Of a DNA stretch of 17,280 nt, positions 6,343-15,692 are shown piece after piece (position 1 is the first letter of the stretch; the number at the start of each line of letters is the position of its first letter). The position numbers were made by a program, and so were the translations under genes. Below the pieces are notes generated by a model that saw nothing but the letters and a program-made list of their open reading frames with translations, was not told where the DNA came from and made no database searches. The DNA is from Peptostreptococcaceae bacterium (GTDB taxonomy: Bacteria; Bacillota_A; Clostridia; Peptostreptococcales; Acidaminobacteraceae). The DNA lies in NCBI GenBank assembly GCA_013619035.1, contig JABXKX010000641.1:1-17280 (forward strand). Reading direction: 5' to 3'.

Positions 6343-6957
6343 CTAGATATAAGGATTGTTTGCTCTTTCATAACCGATAGTCGATTTTGGTCCATGACCA
6401 GGATAAACATGTGTTTCATCATCCAGTTTAAACAGCTTAAAAGCTACTGATGCTATTAACGTCTGATGACTACCACCATATAGGTCTGTTCTTCCAACAG
6501 ATCTATTAAATAAGGTATCACCTGTAAACAAACGATCATCTACCAATATGCACATGCCACCTTTAGTATGACCCGGCGTTGTAATAAATTTCATTGTTTT
6601 ATTACCAAATGTTAACGTGTCATTGTCTCTGATATAATGATCCGCTTGAAAACTGATACTCTGATCACAGATCCTACTAGACTCATTGTAATCCGGATTC
6701 TGTAACATATCATCTTCAGCTTCAGAAGCAACAACTGGAACATTGAGCAGTTCTTTTAATGCTTCAACAGCACCAATATGATCACCATGTCCATGTGTTA
6801 AAACAATATATTTTACTTTTGCCTCATGTTTTTTTATTTCTCGTTCTATTATATTCGCTTGTGCACCTGGATCAATAATAATGGCTTCTTTTGTTTCATC
6901 ACACATCATCATATAACAGTTAACGCCAAATTTCCCTACTACCATTTTTTCTATCAT
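6343..6957 (-). CDS. Metallo-beta-lactamase-fold hydrolase (YqgX/glyoxalase II-like)
   Basis: This 204-residue cytosolic protein has the full metal-binding set of the MBL fold. HGHGDH (55-60) is followed by a His in TPGHTKGG, an Asp in FTGDTLF and the last His in YPGHGP. The small size and motif context match the YqgX/GloB-like group, whose substrates are often thioesters such as lactoylglutathione-type compounds. The actual substrate is unknown. I chose the ATG at 6957 because GAGGTG lies directly upstream. A GTG two codons earlier overlaps that site and lacks its own. The ribosome binding site spans the dtd stop codon, so translation is probably coupled to dtd. hemZ follows 8 bases later. 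Confidence 0.92.
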   Translation of the reverse strand: MIEKMVVGKFGVNCYMMMCDETKEAIIIDPGAQANIIEREIKKHEAKVKYIVLTHGHGDHIGAVEALKELLNVPVVASEAEDDMLQNPDYNESSRICDQSISFQADHYIRDNDTLTFGNKTMKFITTPGHTKGGMCILVDDRLFTGDTLFNRSVGRTDLYGGSHQTLIASVAFKLFKLDDETHVYPGHGPKSTIGYERANNPYI

Positions 6958-6965
6958 AGTCACCT

Positions 6966-7412
6966 CTAAAACTTCTTATTACTGTCTAACATTACTGTTA
7001 CTGGGCCGTCATTACAGATATCCACTTGCATATCTGCTTGAAATACACCGGTCTCAACTGGTATTAGACCTCTACAATATTCAACTAATTTCATATACAA
7101 ATCATTGGCTTCATCTGGTCTAGCAGCTTCTATAAAGCTAGGTCGTCTACCTTTTCTACAATCTGCTAATAATGTAAACTGTGAAACGACTAACATCTCA
7201 CCTTTTACATCTTGTATAGAAAGATTCATCTTCTCTTCTTCATCTTCAAATATTCTTAAGTTCAAAAGTTTGTCAGCAATATAAGTCATATCACTTTCTG
7301 TATCACCCTTTTCAACTCCAAGAAGCACCATAAATCCATGATTAATTTTACCAACTATTTCATTATCTACTGTCACACTAGAATGTTTTACTCTTTGCAC
7401 TACAGCTCTCAT
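6966..7412 (-). CDS. dtd: D-aminoacyl-tRNA deacylase
   Basis: At 148 residues this has standard Dtd length. It removes D-amino acids (and glycine) wrongly attached to tRNA, protecting translation. Both active-site signatures are present: SQFTLLAD (77-84) and the Gly-cisPro motif in NDGPVTV (G136-P137), which gives chiral selection. The start matches the family N-terminus MRAVVQRV, behind GGGAGG. It sits downstream of rel, the usual order in Firmicutes, but a hairpin lies between them. Transcription may therefore depend on read-through or on an unseen promoter within the 3' end of rel. Confidence 0.97.
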   Translation of the reverse strand: MRAVVQRVKHSSVTVDNEIVGKINHGFMVLLGVEKGDTESDMTYIADKLLNLRIFEDEEEKMNLSIQDVKGEMLVVSQFTLLADCRKGRRPSFIEAARPDEANDLYMKLVEYCRGLIPVETGVFQADMQVDICNDGPVTVMLDSNKKF

Positions 7413-7425
7413 ATAACCTCCCTCA

Positions 7426-7454
7426 TAGAAAAACTGACATAAGAATGTCAGTTT
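7426..7454 (-). terminator. Hairpin at the rel stop codon, before dtd
   Basis: A 10-bp perfect stem, AAACTGACAT (7431-7440) and ATGTCAGTTT (7445-7454), has a 4-base loop. On the minus strand five T in a row end the structure. The stem includes part of the rel stop codon, and the dtd start is under 20 bases further on. It is likely a terminator or partial attenuator. Confidence 0.7.
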
Positions 7455-9630
7455 ATGATGTAACTCTTTTAACTTCTATGATATTTTCTAAAGTTTTTAA
7501 TCGACTTAATAAACTATTTAGCTTATTGATATCACTTACTTCTATACTTAAATTAATAACCGCAACTCCTGATTTTAACAGTTTTGCACTGACACCTGTT
7601 ACAACTAAATTAATCGCTGTAATAATAGATGTTACTTCTGATAACAGACCTTTTCGGTCTGGTGCAATAACTTGAATTTCAGTTGTAAACGTTGCAGTCT
7701 CTTCAACTTGCCAAGCAACTTCAATAAAACGGCTCTTCATTTCATCCGTACTCTCAAAGTTTTTACAGTCTGCTCTATGAACAGTCACACCACGTCCACG
7801 AGTGATATATCCAATGATATCATCACCAGGTACCGGTGTGCAACATCTGGCAAATCTTATAAGTAAATCATCTAAACCTTTTACAACGACTGATTGACCT
7901 GCACGTTTACTACTTTTTTCCTGTGCACGCCTATCTTCTTTCTTTGCTTCAAGTTCTTTGATTTCAACTTCATCAATTTTATGTTCTTTTTTATAAGCTT
8001 CTTTTAATTTAGGAAGCACCTGATTCATCATAATGCCACCATAACCAATAGTCGCATACAAGTCATCTACTGAATAAACACTGAGTCTGGCCATTAATGG
8101 ATCTAACCATTTTGGGGCCATTAAGTCTGCGACTTTGAAACCAGCTTTTCTGATTTCTTTTTCAATCATGTCTCGACCTTTTTCAATATTTTCTTCACGG
8201 CGTTCTTTTTTGAACCAATGTTTAATTTTATTTTTTGCTTGAGTACTCTTAACAAAGGTCAACCAATCACGACTAGGGCCATTGGAATTCTTTTGTGTTA
8301 AGACTTCAACAATTTCACCGGTGCTGAGTTTAAAGTTTAAAGGTACAATTCTACCATTTACTTTAGCTCCTACACATTTATTACCTACTTCTGTATGAAT
8401 CTTATAAGCAAAGTCTACTGGCGTAGAACCTTCTGGTAACTCAACCACGCTACTTTGAGGTGTAAACACATACACTTGATGATTTAAGATATCAATCTTT
8501 AAAGAATCCAAAAACTCTTCAGGATTGTCTATATCTCCTTGCCATTCCATCATTTGACGTAACCAGACAAGTTTCTCATCAATATTGTTCATGCCCTTCT
8601 TTGCTTCTTTATAATTGAAGTGAGCGGCAATACCATATTCAGATACTTTATGCATCTCATGTGTTCTAATCTGCACTTCAAATGGTTCGCCTTCATTCCC
8701 CATGACAGTGGTATGAAGCGAACGGTACATATTAGGTTTAGGCATCGCAATATAATCTTTAAATCTGCCAGGCATCGGCTTCCATAAAGTATGAACCGTA
8801 CCCAAAGCTGCGTAACAATCTTTGACTGTATCCACAAGGATTCTAATCGCAGTAATATCATAAATTTCAGAGAATTCTTTTTTCTGATATTTTAGTTTTT
8901 TATAAATAGAATAAAAATTCTTTGGTCTACCATAAACTTCATAAGACATCTCAATTTCGTCTAAAGAATCTGATATTTGTTCGAGTACCTTATCAATATA
9001 TGTTTTACGTTCAGAAAGTTTCTTATTTATTTTATTACTCAGTTCATAGTAAATTTCTGGCTCTAAGTACAGTAAACATAAATCTTCAAGTTCACCTTTG
9101 ATCTTAAAAATACCCAATCGATGAGCAATCGGTACGTAGATTTCAAGCGTTTCCAAAGCTTTTTCTTGTTTCTTATGTTCTGATTGATATTTTAGAGTTC
9201 TCATATTATGCAGTCTATCAACTAACTTAATTAATATAACTCTAATGTCTTTAGCCATCGCCAAAAACATTTTTCTAAGATTTTCTACTTGAATCTCTTC
9301 TTTTGTTTCGTAATGCATTTTTGTTAATTTGGTTACACCATCAACAAGTTGGGCAACAGAGTGTCCAAATTCAGTTTCGATATCTTCAAATGACACATCC
9401 GTATCTTCAATCGTATCATGTAATAAACATGCTATGATCGTATCGGAATCCACTTCAAGTTCTGCAACAATCAACGACACTGCTAACGGGTGAATAAAAA
9501 ATGGTTCTCCCGATTTGCGGAGTTGTCCCTCATGAGCACTTTGAGCATAATGAAATGCCTTCTCTAGTTTTTCTATATCAACATTCTTATTAATGGATTT
9601 TATTTTTTCTATATATTCTTTAACTTCCAA
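7453..9630 (-). CDS. rel: Bifunctional (p)ppGpp synthetase/hydrolase Rel
   Basis: This 725-residue long RSH protein makes and degrades (p)ppGpp, governing the stringent response. The N-terminal HD hydrolase keeps its metal ligands His47, His71, Asp72 and Asp138, with HDTIED intact. The synthetase domain holds RFKD (289-292), the RXKD type of bifunctional enzymes, plus YRSLHTTV, Asp258 and a catalytic Glu at about 318. TGS (about 382-447), a helical region, a zinc-finger/CC segment (Cys596-Cys597) and a C-terminal ACT domain (about 649-722) follow. All parts look complete, so both activities are expected. The start is TTG with AAGGTG 5 bases upstream, preceded by an in-frame stop. It has its own promoter after the apt terminator. 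Confidence 0.97.
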   Translation of the reverse strand: MEVKEYIEKIKSINKNVDIEKLEKAFHYAQSAHEGQLRKSGEPFFIHPLAVSLIVAELEVDSDTIIACLLHDTIEDTDVSFEDIETEFGHSVAQLVDGVTKLTKMHYETKEEIQVENLRKMFLAMAKDIRVILIKLVDRLHNMRTLKYQSEHKKQEKALETLEIYVPIAHRLGIFKIKGELEDLCLLYLEPEIYYELSNKINKKLSERKTYIDKVLEQISDSLDEIEMSYEVYGRPKNFYSIYKKLKYQKKEFSEIYDITAIRILVDTVKDCYAALGTVHTLWKPMPGRFKDYIAMPKPNMYRSLHTTVMGNEGEPFEVQIRTHEMHKVSEYGIAAHFNYKEAKKGMNNIDEKLVWLRQMMEWQGDIDNPEEFLDSLKIDILNHQVYVFTPQSSVVELPEGSTPVDFAYKIHTEVGNKCVGAKVNGRIVPLNFKLSTGEIVEVLTQKNSNGPSRDWLTFVKSTQAKNKIKHWFKKERREENIEKGRDMIEKEIRKAGFKVADLMAPKWLDPLMARLSVYSVDDLYATIGYGGIMMNQVLPKLKEAYKKEHKIDEVEIKELEAKKEDRRAQEKSSKRAGQSVVVKGLDDLLIRFARCCTPVPGDDIIGYITRGRGVTVHRADCKNFESTDEMKSRFIEVAWQVEETATFTTEIQVIAPDRKGLLSEVTSIITAINLVVTGVSAKLLKSGVAVINLSIEVSDINKLNSLLSRLKTLENIIEVKRVTS

Positions 9631-9679
9631 GTGTACACCTTCTAACTTCTGTCATTTAGTGAAAATGATTAATATAATT

Positions 9680-9708
9680 ATTATATAACAAAACGGGTCC
9701 CTAAACAA
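9680..9708 (-). promoter_or_regulatory. Promoter of rel
   Basis: On the minus strand TTGTTT (9708-9703) and a perfect TATAAT (9685-9680) are 17 bases apart. A start near 9673 gives a leader of about 43 bases. Confidence 0.75.
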
Positions 9709-9742
9709 TAGACAAATACATCTGTCCACTCAAAGGAAATAT

Positions 9743-9772
9743 ATAAAAAAGCCCACTTCTAAAGTGGACTTT
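9743..9772 (-). terminator. Terminator after apt
   Basis: On the minus strand AAGTCCACTT (9771-9762) pairs with AAGTGGGCTT (9758-9749) over 10 bp with one G-T wobble and a 3-base loop. A run of T follows. It separates recJ-apt from rel. Confidence 0.88.
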
Positions 9773-9775
9773 ATC

Positions 9776-10288
9776 TTAGTATTCTAATACTGTTCTTACA
9801 GGATAACCAGATAAAATCTCTCTGCCTGGTAAGAATGTCAATTCTATCAAGAATATTACAGCAGAAACTTCAGCACCTAATTTCTGAACCAATTCAGCTA
9901 CAGCTTTTGTAGTACCACCAGTTGCTAATAAGTCATCAACAATCAATACCTTATCACCTTTTTTAATCGCATCTTTATGAATTTCTAGAACATCAGTACC
10001 ATATTCTAATGCATACTCATGACTTTCAGTTTCAGAAGGTAATTTACCAGGTTTTCTAACAAGTACCAACGGTTTTTGTGCAGCATAAGCCATTGGCGCA
10101 CTGAATATAAACCCTCTTGCCTCAGGTCCAATAATCACATCATAATCATATTCATCAGCAATTTTAATCAATTCATCGATAGCATACTTAAATGCTTCAG
10201 GTTCTTGTAAAAGTGTTGTAATGTCTTTAAAACTGATTCCTTCTTTAGGAAAGTTCTCGACAGTTCTAATTTTACTCTTTAAATCCAT
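9776..10288 (-). CDS. apt: Adenine phosphoribosyltransferase
   Basis: This 170-residue cytosolic enzyme converts adenine and PRPP to AMP in purine salvage. The PRPP-binding motif VLIVDDLLATGGTT spans residues 114-127. GPEARGF (54-60) and RKPGKLP (78-84) are typical of Apt. The ATG follows AGGAGG. It lies 15 bases after recJ and is probably co-transcribed with it, ending in its own terminator. The recJ-apt-rel order is a conserved Firmicute arrangement that places purine salvage beside (p)ppGpp control. Confidence 0.98.
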   Translation of the reverse strand: MDLKSKIRTVENFPKEGISFKDITTLLQEPEAFKYAIDELIKIADEYDYDVIIGPEARGFIFSAPMAYAAQKPLVLVRKPGKLPSETESHEYALEYGTDVLEIHKDAIKKGDKVLIVDDLLATGGTTKAVAELVQKLGAEVSAVIFLIELTFLPGREILSGYPVRTVLEY

Positions 10289-10303
10289 AATTCCTCCTGT
10301 TTA

Positions 10304-12778
10304 TCACTTAATAATTTCTTTGAAGATTTTTATATAGTCAAAAAATTCATCTCTTATTGATGATACTTTCTGGAAAATATCGGTTTCATCTAAACTGAGT
10401 TTTGAAGACGGTTTAGGTAGAACTTCAATATGATACGATTGCGACTCTACTATCTTTATTAAATTCAAATATTCTAATATTCGAAGTGATAATTCACATT
10501 TAATCACATCCATATGCAACATATGTGAAAAATCTTCAAGTTCAATGGTTAATTTACCGTCTTCAGATAATAACGCTTTATAAATATCTACTAAATCCAA
10601 TCGATGTGGTATAGCTGTATATAAGGCTTCTGATTGTACTTTTTCATCTTCATAGGGGTGGCTTAAATATTTAACCTTTGATTGGCTATAACCTTCTAAT
10701 AAACCTGCCCATTTTTCGCTGTAAAGCATATCATAAACAATCACTTCATCATAGTTTTCAAAATCCAGATGTTTAAAAATTGGATTCACAACAATATTTA
10801 TATCTGATCGTTTATCAATATCATTAAAATGAATACCAATTTCCGATGAGTCTATTTCTAAATCATCTAAACGGAAATACAATTCAATGAAACTATAAAA
10901 AGATTGAACCAATATTAACTTCTTACCACCAACAGTCGTACAATAATCTAATCGATTGATATTTTCTTTATTAAAGTCCGTAAATGCATAGGATGGCCTC
11001 TTAGCACCATCTAGTCCATTATAGAATAAAGCACGTGCCAATGTCTTTGTAAAACATTTACCAATTTCTGAGACCTTATAAAAGGCTGGTTCCAATCTTC
11101 GGATATCTTTGATCATAAATTGGATGGTTTCAATACCTCTAAACGAATTTTTATTTAGAGTCATCACCATATCCAATTGATCTTGGCTTCTTAAATCAGC
11201 ATATTGTTCTGCTATACCAAACCCTATCGCATCAAAAGTCCTTTTACCATCATGTAGTACAATCTTTAAATGAGTCTTTTCTTTTCCGATAGGTCTAACG
11301 TTATCAATCGTTAAGCCATTATATACGAAAGCGGGTTTCGGATTACCCATACCATGGGGTTCTAATTTTTCCAAATCATCTAAAGCCTCATGAGTAATTT
11401 CATGACTGTGCAAAATACCATCAATTTTAACTTTCGGTAACAGATCATCAGATGTAATATGTTTCTTGGCATAATCATTGATATCAATTCTAAGTTGGTC
11501 CACATCTGCTTCGTTTAACGATAATCCAGCCGCCTGTTTATGACCACCAAATCCAATAAACAAATGTTTACAAGAATTCAGCGCATCAAAGATACTGATA
11601 TTCCCAACACTTCTAGCTGAACCTTTCGCTATACCATCTTCAACAGATAATATAACCGATGGTCGATGGTACTTTTCAGAGACCCTTGAAGCTACAATGC
11701 CGATGACACCGGTATGCCACTTTACACCTTTTATAACAATAATTTTTTCGTTTTCTAAATCAACTTGTTCTTCTATCAACGTATCAATTGAAGCAACAAT
11801 TTCTTTTTCAATGTCCTGACGTTCCGTATTTAGAGCATCCAGTGCTTTTGCAATATGTTCTGCTGCTACCTGATCTTTAGATGTCAACAACTGAACACCT
11901 AGTTCTGGTTTTCCAATTCGACCCGCCGCATTAATTTTAGGACCTAAATTAAATCCGATATGACCTGTATTGATATCTGTATCCTTAAGATTTGAGATAT
12001 CAATTAATGCTTGTAAACCAATATTTTTAGAATTCTTGATAATATCTAAACCGATTTTAGCTATGATTCTATTTTCATCAACAATCGGTGCAATATCAGC
12101 GACAGTGCCTAACATCACAAGATCTATAAACAGATCATAATGTTGATAAAAACGTTCTCTTAGAAGTGCTTGTACAATTTTCATTGCAATACCAACACCA
12201 GCCAGCATATCAAAAGGATACTCACAATCAGATTGTTTAGGATTAAGTATTGCAAATGCATCAGGAAGATCTTCCTGACAATTGTGGTGATCTGTTATAA
12301 TGATATCTTTCTTCATCTTATTCACATAAGCAACTTCTTCTACTGAAGTTATACCACAGTCTACACTGATAATCAGATCGGCTCCTTTAGAGATGATTGT
12401 TTCCATCCCTTGAATGGATAAACCATAACCTTCTTCTAATCTGTTTGGAATATAGTAATTCACAGGGATATTCAAAAACTCGAAGCAAGTGACTAAAACG
12501 GAAATGGATGTAATACCATCAACGTCATAATCACCATATATCCATATGGATTCACCATTGTCCATTGCATCTCTAATACGATCAATTGCTATGTCCATTC
12601 CCTTCATCAAAAAAGGATCATACAATTGTTCCAAAGTAGGATTTAAAAACATCTCTAAATCTTCAGATCGATCATAACCTCTGTTGATGAGTATTTGTTT
12701 TACAATCGGATGTATATCAACCGATAACTCTTTATTCTTATTTTTTTCAATTGTCCATTTTTTACTATGTAAACTCAT
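10304..12778 (-). CDS. recJ: Single-stranded-DNA-specific exonuclease RecJ
   Basis: Starting at the ATG at 12778 gives 824 residues. RecJ degrades single-stranded DNA 5' to 3' in recombination and mismatch repair. The DHH phosphoesterase core shows DYDVDG (83-88), SVDCGI (138-143) and DHH (163-165). DHHA1 (about 345-430) ends in GGHKQAAG (411-418). An OB-fold region (about 455-560) follows. A long C-terminal part, common in Firmicute RecJ and absent from the E. coli enzyme, lies after about residue 570. An ATG 26 codons upstream (12856) is rejected because a good promoter falls between the two starts and the extra residues look unlike RecJ. The Shine-Dalgarno at 12778 is weak (AAGAGAG). Confidence 0.95.
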   Translation of the reverse strand: MSLHSKKWTIEKNKNKELSVDIHPIVKQILINRGYDRSEDLEMFLNPTLEQLYDPFLMKGMDIAIDRIRDAMDNGESIWIYGDYDVDGITSISVLVTCFEFLNIPVNYYIPNRLEEGYGLSIQGMETIISKGADLIISVDCGITSVEEVAYVNKMKKDIIITDHHNCQEDLPDAFAILNPKQSDCEYPFDMLAGVGIAMKIVQALLRERFYQHYDLFIDLVMLGTVADIAPIVDENRIIAKIGLDIIKNSKNIGLQALIDISNLKDTDINTGHIGFNLGPKINAAGRIGKPELGVQLLTSKDQVAAEHIAKALDALNTERQDIEKEIVASIDTLIEEQVDLENEKIIVIKGVKWHTGVIGIVASRVSEKYHRPSVILSVEDGIAKGSARSVGNISIFDALNSCKHLFIGFGGHKQAAGLSLNEADVDQLRIDINDYAKKHITSDDLLPKVKIDGILHSHEITHEALDDLEKLEPHGMGNPKPAFVYNGLTIDNVRPIGKEKTHLKIVLHDGKRTFDAIGFGIAEQYADLRSQDQLDMVMTLNKNSFRGIETIQFMIKDIRRLEPAFYKVSEIGKCFTKTLARALFYNGLDGAKRPSYAFTDFNKENINRLDYCTTVGGKKLILVQSFYSFIELYFRLDDLEIDSSEIGIHFNDIDKRSDINIVVNPIFKHLDFENYDEVIVYDMLYSEKWAGLLEGYSQSKVKYLSHPYEDEKVQSEALYTAIPHRLDLVDIYKALLSEDGKLTIELEDFSHMLHMDVIKCELSLRILEYLNLIKIVESQSYHIEVLPKPSSKLSLDETDIFQKVSSIRDEFFDYIKIFKEIIK

Positions 12779-12800
12779 ATTCTCTCTTCTTTCTATATTT

Positions 12801-12829
12801 ATGATAGCTTGATTTCTTTTATATGTAAA
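12801..12829 (-). promoter_or_regulatory. Promoter of recJ-apt
   Basis: On the minus strand TTTACA (12829-12824) and TATCAT (12806-12801) are 17 bases apart, just after the secF terminator. It decides the recJ start in favour of 12778. Confidence 0.65.
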
Positions 12830-12889
12830 GAAAGAAAAGCATCTGAGACATATCATCCCAATGCTTTAAGATTTCAATAATCTAGATGA

Positions 12890-12917
12890 GAAAAGCTTAG
12901 AGATCACTCTCTAAGCT
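12890..12917 (-). terminator. Terminator of the scfA-secF operon
   Basis: On the minus strand AGCTTAGAGA (12917-12908) pairs perfectly with TCTCTAAGCT (12903-12894), with a GTGA loop. The tail is TTTCTC after the T of the stem. It lies 5 bases after the secF stop. Confidence 0.85.
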
Positions 12918-12922
12918 ATTGA

Positions 12923-13831
12923 CTATTCAGTAACGCCTTTATAATGCTTTTGTTTCTTACTTCTATTAGTTTTCCAAAGTGCCCAAACTGGACTTGCAAT
13001 GAAGATAGAAGAATAAGTACCAGCAAGTACACCTGCTAATAATGGGAATGCTAATTCTTTGATAGAATCTACACCAAAGATATAAAGCGAACCAATAACT
13101 AGTAATGTTGTAACAGATGTATTAATTGAACGTGTAATTGTTTGATTTAAACTCTTTGTTGCAATATCAAAGTAAACGGGTCTCTTCTCAAACTTAACAT
13201 TCTCTCTAATTCTATCAAATACTACAATTGTATCATTGATAGAATAACCAACTACCGTTAGAACTGCAGCAATAAACGCTGAATTCACTGGAATTTGGAA
13301 GATTGCATATACAGAGACAAGAATTAATACGTCATGAACAAGTGCCACTATCGCTGATAAACCGAATACGATTTCAAAACGGAATGTGATGTAAATTAAC
13401 ATACCTACCGCAGCAATAATAACACCGAAAAATGCTTTTGTTTTAATTTCATTACCAACGCTTGCACTGTATTGAGCTGTTTCTCTATGCTCAGCATTTG
13501 GATATAAACCATTAATAATGTTATCAATGTTTACTCTTTCTGGAGTTGATAAAGAAGATGTTGTTCTAATGATTACTTCTTGATCAGCTGTTTCGTTGAT
13601 ACCGGTTTTAATTATTGATGCGTTTAATTTCTGACCATCGATTTCGATGTCTGAAATAGCATCGTCTATATCACCTGTATCAAATGATTCTTTAAGGTTA
13701 TATTGAATCGATGTACCACCTTGGAAATCAATTCCTTGGTTTAGTCCATTGATTAAAAACGTACCCATTCCAACTACGATAATACACAGAGAAATGGCAA
13801 ACCAAATTTTATAATGCTTTAATAAATTCAT
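12923..13831 (-). CDS. secF: Protein translocase subunit SecF
   Basis: This 302-residue membrane protein forms the SecDF complex, which uses the proton gradient to help pull exported proteins across the membrane after SecA. A first transmembrane segment (about 9-28) is followed by the SecF signature GIDFQGGT (33-40). An extracellular domain precedes five more predicted membrane segments, with VVGYSINDTIVVFDRIREN in the conserved cytoplasmic-side region. The C-terminus is basic. It starts 11 bases after secD with a clear ribosome binding site, so the two proteins are made together. Some Firmicutes, such as Bacillus, have SecD and SecF fused; here they are separate. Confidence 0.97.
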   Translation of the reverse strand: MNLLKHYKIWFAISLCIIVVGMGTFLINGLNQGIDFQGGTSIQYNLKESFDTGDIDDAISDIEIDGQKLNASIIKTGINETADQEVIIRTTSSLSTPERVNIDNIINGLYPNAEHRETAQYSASVGNEIKTKAFFGVIIAAVGMLIYITFRFEIVFGLSAIVALVHDVLILVSVYAIFQIPVNSAFIAAVLTVVGYSINDTIVVFDRIRENVKFEKRPVYFDIATKSLNQTITRSINTSVTTLLVIGSLYIFGVDSIKELAFPLLAGVLAGTYSSIFIASPVWALWKTNRSKKQKHYKGVTE

Positions 13832-13842
13832 GTCGTCGCCTC

Positions 13843-15165
13843 CTATGCACCAAAGTATTTTCTATTTTTTATTAAGCCTAATGCATCTACATTAACCAGT
13901 AGTGTACGTGTAAATACAACTGCTGTAAACATAGAAGCAACAATACCTATACCTAAAGTTGTTGCAAAACCTTTAATTGGACCTTCACCAAAACTATAAA
14001 GTACAATTGCTGCAATTAACGTTGTAATATTTGCATCCATAATTGTTCTCATAGCACGTTTGAATCCAGATTTAATAGAAGCTCTTACAGTTTTTCCGTT
14101 TCTAAGTTCTTCTTTTAATCTTTCAAAGATAACAACATTTGCATCAACGGCCATACCTACACCTAAAACAATACCTGCAACACCAGGAAGTGTTAGAGTA
14201 GCTTGTAAACCAACCATTGTAAATAAAATAAGTGTTGAGTATAAAATAAGTGCAACTGATGCGATCATACCTGGTACTCTATAGTATGAAATCATAAAGA
14301 TTAGAACCAATAAGAAACCAATCTTAGCTGCATTGATACTTGATTGTAAAGCATCTTGACCCAATGTAGGACCAATTAATGAAGATTGAACTTCTTTAAG
14401 TTCAAGTGGTAAAGCACCTGATTTGATTTGAAGTGATAAATCAATGGCATCTTCTTGAGTCATATTAGAAATATAACAATCACCAGAACTGATTACTTGA
14501 TTAGCTGAAGGTGCTGAGATAATAATACCATCTACAGCAATCGCAATTTGACCTTCTCCAGACTCTCTTTTAACGAATTCAATAGTTGTTTCTTCAAATG
14601 CTTTCGCACCATCTTTGTCCAATATTAAATCTACAACATATCCAACATAATTAGTTGCTTGTAAGAATCTACTTCCAGAATCTTTAATGCTTCCACCGTC
14701 CATGATTTCAACACCTTCAAATGAATCAACCATTACAAGACCTGCTTTAACATCAGCTCCATTAATTACTTCACCTTCAGCGACCTTATGGAATGTTAAT
14801 TTAGCAGTTGTTCCAATAAACTCAGCTGCTTCATTTACATCCGATACGCCAGGCATTTCTACACGGATACGTTTTTTATCATAATTAACAGTAATCTTAG
14901 GCTCCATTAAACCTTTACTATCAATACGAGTACTCATAACCGCTTTTGTTCCATCCAATTCTCTTCTAAGCTCTTCGCCTTCTAGATCAGTAATTGCTTC
15001 ATATTCTAAAACAACTCCACCCTGAATATCCAAACCTAGTTTCATAGAATCTGCTACTGATTCAACTCCAACAGTATCTGTTCCTAATCCGAAGAATGCA
15101 GTATATACCATCAATCCAACTAATGCTAAGATTAGAATTAATGATATTAACTTTTTTGACTTCAT
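13843..15165 (-). CDS. secD: Protein translocase subunit SecD
   Basis: This 440-residue polytopic membrane protein is the partner of SecF. The first transmembrane segment spans about residues 7-25, then LGLDIQGGVVLEYE (43-56) marks SecD. The external P1-type domain is shorter than in E. coli (615 residues), as usual for Firmicutes. Five C-terminal membrane segments (about 275-435) include GMAVDANVVIFERLKEE, whose Asp is in the proton-conduction region of the family. GGAGGGG precedes the ATG. The gene follows the carbonic anhydrase-like gene by 20 bases with no terminator, placing SecDF in the SCIFF operon. Confidence 0.97.
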   Translation of the reverse strand: MKSKKLISLILILALVGLMVYTAFFGLGTDTVGVESVADSMKLGLDIQGGVVLEYEAITDLEGEELRRELDGTKAVMSTRIDSKGLMEPKITVNYDKKRIRVEMPGVSDVNEAAEFIGTTAKLTFHKVAEGEVINGADVKAGLVMVDSFEGVEIMDGGSIKDSGSRFLQATNYVGYVVDLILDKDGAKAFEETTIEFVKRESGEGQIAIAVDGIIISAPSANQVISSGDCYISNMTQEDAIDLSLQIKSGALPLELKEVQSSLIGPTLGQDALQSSINAAKIGFLLVLIFMISYYRVPGMIASVALILYSTLILFTMVGLQATLTLPGVAGIVLGVGMAVDANVVIFERLKEELRNGKTVRASIKSGFKRAMRTIMDANITTLIAAIVLYSFGEGPIKGFATTLGIGIVASMFTAVVFTRTLLVNVDALGLIKNRKYFGA

Positions 15166-15185
15166 CTTAACCCCTCCAATATCAC

Positions 15186-15692
15186 TTATATTTTTTTATG
15201 TAAAGAAGCTTCTTTAACGTAGATGCTTGCTGATTCTAACAAACCCTCTACCGCTTCTTCATTTATAGTTTTTACTACTTTCCCAGGTGATCCGACTACC
15301 AAAGATTTTGATGGTATCACTTTGCCTGGTGGTATTAACGCACCAGCTCCTATAATCACATCGTCTTCTATAATCGCCCCATCTAATACGATGGCACCCA
15401 TACCTACAAGTACTCTGTTACCAATGGTACAACCATGTACAATGGCATTATGCCCGATGGTTACATCGTCACCTATTGTTGTAGGAAACTTGCCTGCAAC
15501 ATGAACCGTTGCATTGTCTTGTACATTGGTTCTCTCTCCGATAGTAATAGTATTTACATCACCACGTAAAACAGTACCGTACCAAACACTTGATTCACTT
15601 CCTAAAGTCACTTTGCCTATTACAGTTGAAGTTTCTGCAATAAAACAGTCTTTATCTATATTAGGTTTATTGTTCTCATAGTTAAGAATCAT
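15186..15692 (-). CDS. Gamma-carbonic anhydrase-like hexapeptide-repeat protein
   Basis: This 168-residue protein is a left-handed beta-helix of hexapeptide repeats, as in the CamH/YrdA/PaaY group. The three zinc histidines of gamma-carbonic anhydrases are present as His64, His81 and His86. The active-site Arg43, Asp45, Gln58 and Asp59 positions are also kept (LRGDVN and NVQDN). The acidic proton-shuttle loop of the Methanosarcina Cam enzyme is absent, as in CamH-type proteins, so activity is not guaranteed. Its ATG directly follows the scfB stop codon (TAA then ATG), with the ribosome binding site inside the last scfB codons. That indicates translational coupling. The link to SCIFF and SecDF is unexplained. 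Confidence 0.9.
   Translation of the reverse strand: MILNYENNKPNIDKDCFIAETSTVIGKVTLGSESSVWYGTVLRGDVNTITIGERTNVQDNATVHVAGKFPTTIGDDVTIGHNAIVHGCTIGNRVLVGMGAIVLDGAIIEDDVIIGAGALIPPGKVIPSKSLVVGSPGKVVKTINEEAVEGLLESASIYVKEASLHKKI

Noticed and set aside
6958..6963. GTG start two codons upstream of the MBL hydrolase
   Set aside because: The GTG is itself part of the GAGGTG ribosome binding site serving the ATG at 6957.
8589..8861. Second minus-strand frame within rel
   Set aside because: It is an out-of-frame reading of the conserved synthetase domain, which is intact in the main frame, so there is no frameshift.
12779..12856. N-terminal extension of RecJ by 26 residues
   Set aside because: A TTTACA-17-TATCAT promoter lies between the two starts, and the upstream ATG has no ribosome binding site.
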